Assembly (NCBI GenBank): GCA_020055645.1 | Contig: CM034546.1 | Location: forward strand, 83,762,001-83,826,000 | DNA from: Tomocerus qinae | Taxonomy: Eukaryota > Arthropoda > Collembola > Entomobryomorpha > Tomoceridae | Direction: 5' to 3' | Length of the DNA stretch: 64,000 nt | In this document: piece by piece, positions 59,927 to 64,000 of the stretch | How the letters are laid out: each line of letters opens with the position of its first letter | How positions within the stretch are numbered: the stretch's first letter is position 1 | Translations under genes and position numbers: made by a program | The notes under the pieces: generated by a model | Told to the model about the DNA's origin: nothing | Seen by the model: the letters and a program-made list of their open reading frames with translations, nothing else | The model's database searches: none

Positions 59927-61060
59927 TTTCGTTTAAAATTGGAAAAATAAATATCAGAAATATGGAAGGTGATAAGTACGAAAGCTGTTTCCATTCAATT
60001 GATTGTTTAAATATAGTGCCAACTTGCAATCTCACCTTATAATAAAATCCTGCTTTGCCATTGGTAAAAGATCAAACTGTATCAGTTTGGATCAGTTTCC
60101 AAATCGGGCGCCGTTGGGTTTGCGAAACGTGATAAGTTTTGTCAAACTAAAAGTAAACTGAATCGTTAACCAAACAGTATAGTTACGAGAAATGGAAATG
60201 GAACCACAGCGTGATCTCACCGTGATCGTGATCAGAACAGTATAGTTGCGCGAAACACATCGGCAACTGAAACGAAAATTAATAATGAACTAAAACCAAA
60301 CGGAAAAAGACAGTATATCTTTGAAATCATGAACTACACCGTGAACTTACTCAGTTTTGCTGTCAAACCAGTAAGTATAGTTCTACCTTAAGGATCTTGA
60401 AATATGAAATATTCCATGTCAAATACGAAATTTCGCCTAGCACGGCCTTGCCTTAATTACTGACAGCATTAAAATAGTTATATACAAGCAAAAGAGACCA
60501 GTTACAGTAGAGTAGAGTAGTGAATTTCAAATGTAATGTAGAGTTCACACTTGACATTTTGACATTGTACAAAACTCCACAATTCTATCTAAATGCCATC
60601 TACACTGTATTGGGAGTTTACTGTCGTCACCATGAGTTCTGACAGTGATTTAAAATCTGACTACATTTTTCCCCCTCTCTGATTGGTCCAAATTTTTTGC
60701 CATCAGCCAATTAATGAAATTGCAGATTTCCATCCCCATTAAAAGTCGTCCTGCAGAGGTCTACAGTCTTCGCACTACAACCGAACTGCAGAAAATTGGC
60801 CAAAATATCGACTTTAATTTAGTTGCAGCAAGATATCTGTTAAGAGCTTACAGCAGTTAGTGGCCAAAATATCTGGAGTAAACAATTGCCGATAGTTTTC
60901 TGCAGTAAGGAGCCCGCATTAAAAAGGAACGATGCAAAATAGCACTTCCCATCTTATGCATTATTGCAGCTTCCTCTCTACAGCGATAGCTAACCATCGT
61001 CTCACTTTTTGTTTAGGTGCCTAGGCTAGGTTTCGAACTTATGACCTGATATATGTATTA

Positions 61061-62134
61061 TTGTTCCAAGCTAACTATTTTTCCTTTCAATTGGAAGAAC
61101 AATGAATCATATGGTACTACACAAAAGGCTAAAAACATAGTGTGAGGTCCAACTACACTACAACTCTGCGGGTACGATTTCATATCCGAAGCACGTTACG
61201 ATTTGCCGACCGATGAATGCTACTTACTTGATTACAGATTGAGCTCAATGGCCATATAACTGAATGCCTACTTAGGGTGACACTACAGCTGAAATGACAG
61301 TATAGCCAAATAAGGATGACAGCATATCCGAATGTAAATGACTAAAGCCGAAATAATTTACTGGTAAATGCAATAATTACGAGTAAATTCGGAAATTTCC
61401 GAGTAAATTCGGATATTTCCGAGTAAATTTGGAAATTTACGAGTAAATTCGGAAATTTACGAGTAAATTCGGAAATTTACGAGTAAATTCGGAAATTTAC
61501 GAGTAAATTCGGAAATTTACGAGTAAATTCGGAAATTTACGAGTAAATTCGGAAATTTACGAGTAAATTCGGAAATTTACGAGTAAATTCGGAAATTTAC
61601 GAGTAAATTCCAAAATTTAGAGTAAATTCCAAAATTTAGAGTAAATTCCAAAATTTTGAGTAAATTCCAAAATTTTGAGTAAATTCCAAAAGTTGGAGTA
61701 AATTCCAAAAGTTGGAGTAAATTCCAAAATTTAGTGTAATTTCCAAAATGTACGAGTAATTTCAAAAATTTAGAGTCAATTCCAAAATTTCGAGTAAATT
61801 CCAAAATTTCGAGTAAATTCCAAAAGTTGGAGTAAATTCCAAATTTAGTGTAATTTCCAAAATGTACGAGTAATTTCGAAAATTTAGTGTAAATTCCAAA
61901 ATTTACGAGTACAGTATACAGTCATCACATTTGCATTCAGCTCAATATGTTAAGTTCATACTATTCATCAGTCGGCAAATAGTAATGGGCTTCGGATATG
62001 AAATCGTACCCGCAGTGTGGTAGTCTCGTAGTACAGTTCTCGGCTTCGAGTTCTGGTCGAAGCAAGCCTATTGTGTAGTACCATATGATTCATTGTTCTT
62101 CCAATTGAAAGGAAAAATAGTTAGCTTGGAACAA
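61061..62134. mobile_element. Foldback TTGTTCCAAGCTAAC
   Basis: Left arm 61061-61200 pairs with right arm 61985-62134 (TTGTTCCAAGCTAACTATTT; AATGAATCATATGGTACTAC; CGGGTACGATTTCATATCCG). TATGTATTA and TGTATGTTA flank it, a weak 9-bp match. The core is a tandem array. Confidence 0.8.
61375..61915. repeat. 20-bp tandem array GAGTAAATTCGGAAATTTAC
   Basis: About 12 identical 20-bp units (61380-61605), then 17-20 bp variants GAGTAAATTCCAAAATTTA to 61915. A minus ORF over it is a repeat translation. Confidence 0.95.
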
Positions 62135-62759
62135 TGTATGTTAGTTGTACTGACGACCAGATTACATAGCCACTGCACTATTTCGTCTTATTTCGTCTCT
62201 ATGCAAAGAAAAAATATGCCACAAACACACTCATGCAATATTGTGTGTACTGCACTTGGTACTAGGAACTTAAGAGCCAGTACACAAAGTACTCATTAAA
62301 TGTAAACAAATGGAAGCAACTGCTAAAATGGGAATTTTTGACAATTTTAACATTTTCGGCACTGATTTTCGGTGTAGCACATGGTCAAAATGACAAACGT
62401 ATTGGCTTGAAGTTGAGTAGGATGGATTTATGACATTAGTAGGTTATCCAGCATTATCAATGGTTGAACATTTTACAGGATTTTTTGTCAAAAATGAGCA
62501 CACAATGAAATAAACCTACAGCAAGCCGTAATAGAAGCTCGCCTGAGTAAATGTTGCCCTGTACACATTTTGGTAGACGAAATGTACTCGCACGTAATAC
62601 AAAACCGAGCGTACGGATTTTGATTAAGCTTTCAGAATTGAATCTTTATATATGTAGCTACGACATTTTAAAAATTCAGACATTGATATTATAAGGATAT
62701 TTGAAAACTGACGTGATCTTTAACATATACAATTACAACGCAGCCAAAACGAAGCTATA

Positions 62760-63310
62760 TCATTTGAAAAATCAACAGAAAATCAAATTTGGTAATTGTT
62801 GACAATGAAACTCAACAGAAAATCAAAATTGATAATTGCTGACAATGAAAATCAACAGAAAATCAAAATTGATAATTGTTGACTATGAAAATCAACAGAA
62901 AATTAAAATTGATTATTGTTGACTATGAAAATCAACAGAAAATTAAAATTGATTATTGTTGACTATGAAAATCAACAGAAAATTAAAATTGATTATTGTT
63001 GACTATGAAAATCAACAGAAAACTAAAATTGATTATTGTTGACTATGAAAATCAACAGAAAATTAAAATTGATTATTGTTGACTATGAAAATCAACAGAA
63101 AATTAAAATTGATTATTGTTGACTATGAAAATCAACAGAAAATTAAAATTGATTATTGTTGACTATGAAAATCAACAGAAAACTAAAATTGATTATTTTT
63201 GACTATGAAAATCAACAGAAAACTAAAATTGATTATTTTTGACTATGAAAATCAACAGATATTCAAATTTGATTGATTATGAGTATTAAAATCTACAGAA
63301 AATTAAAATC
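62760..63310. repeat. 40-bp minisatellite AAAATCAACAGAAAATTAAA
   Basis: About 13 units of AAAATCAACAGAAAATTAAA plus ATTGATTATTGTTGACTATG, highly regular at 62880-63200. The core is the complement of TTTTCTGTTGATTTT in 6890-7540. Confidence 0.95.
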
Positions 63311-63549
63311 GGTTAATAATGACTATCAAAATTATAAGGAAATCGAAACATGGAAATTTTGAATCCGCACACCAAAAGCCTACTTTAACGAGCAGTCCAC
63401 GTACCATTTGCACTTAAGGCCAATTTTGCCATACACATTCACAAAGTGCATCAATAAGTAACAATCATTTTATCAATGTGCACTTCGTATACCTCCGTTT
63501 AATATTATCGTATCTTGTATATTTGCATCCATAGCCCGGCGTCGAAGAG

Positions 63550-64000
63550 TCCCACTTACACTACACTACACTTTTATTTCAAAGTGTATAATTACACTAC
63601 ACTTACACTACACTTAATTTGAAAGAGTGTAGTCATACTACACTTACACTACCTTTTATTTGGAAGTAAGTGGTTACACTACACTTACACTACACTTTAT
63701 TTAGAAGTAAGTGGTTACACTACACTTACACTACACTTTATTTAGAAGTAAGTGGTTACACTACACTTACACTACACTTTATTTAGAAGTAAGTGGTTAC
63801 ACTACACTTACACTACACTTTATTTAGAAGTGTATAGTTACACTTTAATGTCACTACACTCTATTTGAAAGTGTACTGTTACACTACACTTTGACCACAT
63901 TTTATTTGAAAGTGGATAGTTACCCTACACTTACATTGCACTGACTGTATGATTACACTAAATTCACTACACTTTATTTGACAATATATAACTACACTAA
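63550..64000. repeat. Minisatellite TACACTACACTTACACTACA to window end
   Basis: About 43-bp units: TACACTACACTTACACTACA then CTTTATTTAGAAGTAAGTGGT; regular at 63660-63830, variable at the edges. It continues beyond the window. Confidence 0.92.

Larger units (their letters stand above)
54683..60387. mobile_element. PIF/Harbinger-type DNA transposon carrying an exonuclease gene
   Basis: Left end AAGCTAGAACTATACTT (54681-54697) and right end AAGTATAGTTCTACCTT (60373-60389) are inverted with one mismatch in 17. Further weaker inverted matches lie inside (TTTGA, GTTCATGAT, TTCCATTTCC). Extra copies of ACAGTATAGTTRCG lie near the right end (60174, 60238). It encloses a transposase gene and a MADF-BESS gene, both minus, and a REXO4-like gene on plus. 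Flanks read TAA and TTA, which is close to but not an exact 3-bp Harbinger duplication. Confidence 0.6.

Overview
The window is AT-rich eukaryotic DNA, most likely from an arthropod (insect or springtail-like hexapod). The evidence is: short GT-AG introns, a MADF-BESS gene, BEL/Pao and CR1/I-type retrotransposons, a PIF/Harbinger transposon, and a spliced glycogenin gene. I cannot name the species. Most of the sequence is mobile or repetitive, and long inverted-repeat (foldback) elements dominate.

Layout. 1-1130 is one copy of a 1.1 kb dispersed repeat; a second copy at 28605-31345 is interrupted by a foldback. 1571-9606 is an 8 kb inverted repeat that holds three further hairpin elements. 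9668-10375 is a tRNA-derived SINE. 10629-20120 is a stack of minus-strand non-LTR retrotransposons: old LINE A, split by a nearly intact full-length LINE with a 19-bp target duplication, then old LINE B, split twice by foldbacks. 20213-21390 is a 28-bp minisatellite. 21767-26542 is a 4.8 kb foldback with a 9-bp target duplication and a possible small membrane-protein ORF. 27510-27960 is a minisatellite.

32936-43824 carries six plus-strand exons of glycogenin, the self-glucosylating primer of glycogen synthesis. Its introns are full of MITEs, and intron 5 holds a 2 kb tandem duplication. The C-terminal exons are not identified; 53909-54313 is a phase-compatible candidate. 44540-46720 is a decayed BEL/Pao pol and 46770-47760 a LINE reverse-transcriptase scrap. 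48085-49927, 50062-50276 and 52273-53021 are hairpin elements.

54683-60387 is the most interesting part. A matching inverted end (TAGAACTATACTT core) brackets three spliced genes: a PIF/Harbinger DDE transposase (410 aa, intact), its usual partner class of MADF-BESS DNA-binding protein (218 aa, one frameshift), and, on the opposite strand, a complete 291-aa REXO4/ISG20-like DEDDh exonuclease. If the ends are right, this is a Harbinger transposon carrying a nuclease gene. 61061-62134 is another foldback, and the window ends in two minisatellites (62760-63310 and 63550-64000).

Stretches not listed (for example 1131-1570, 31346-32035, 47761-48084, 50277-51770, 60390-61060, 62140-62750) hold no gene I can support; only short ORFs without recognisable similarity are present there.
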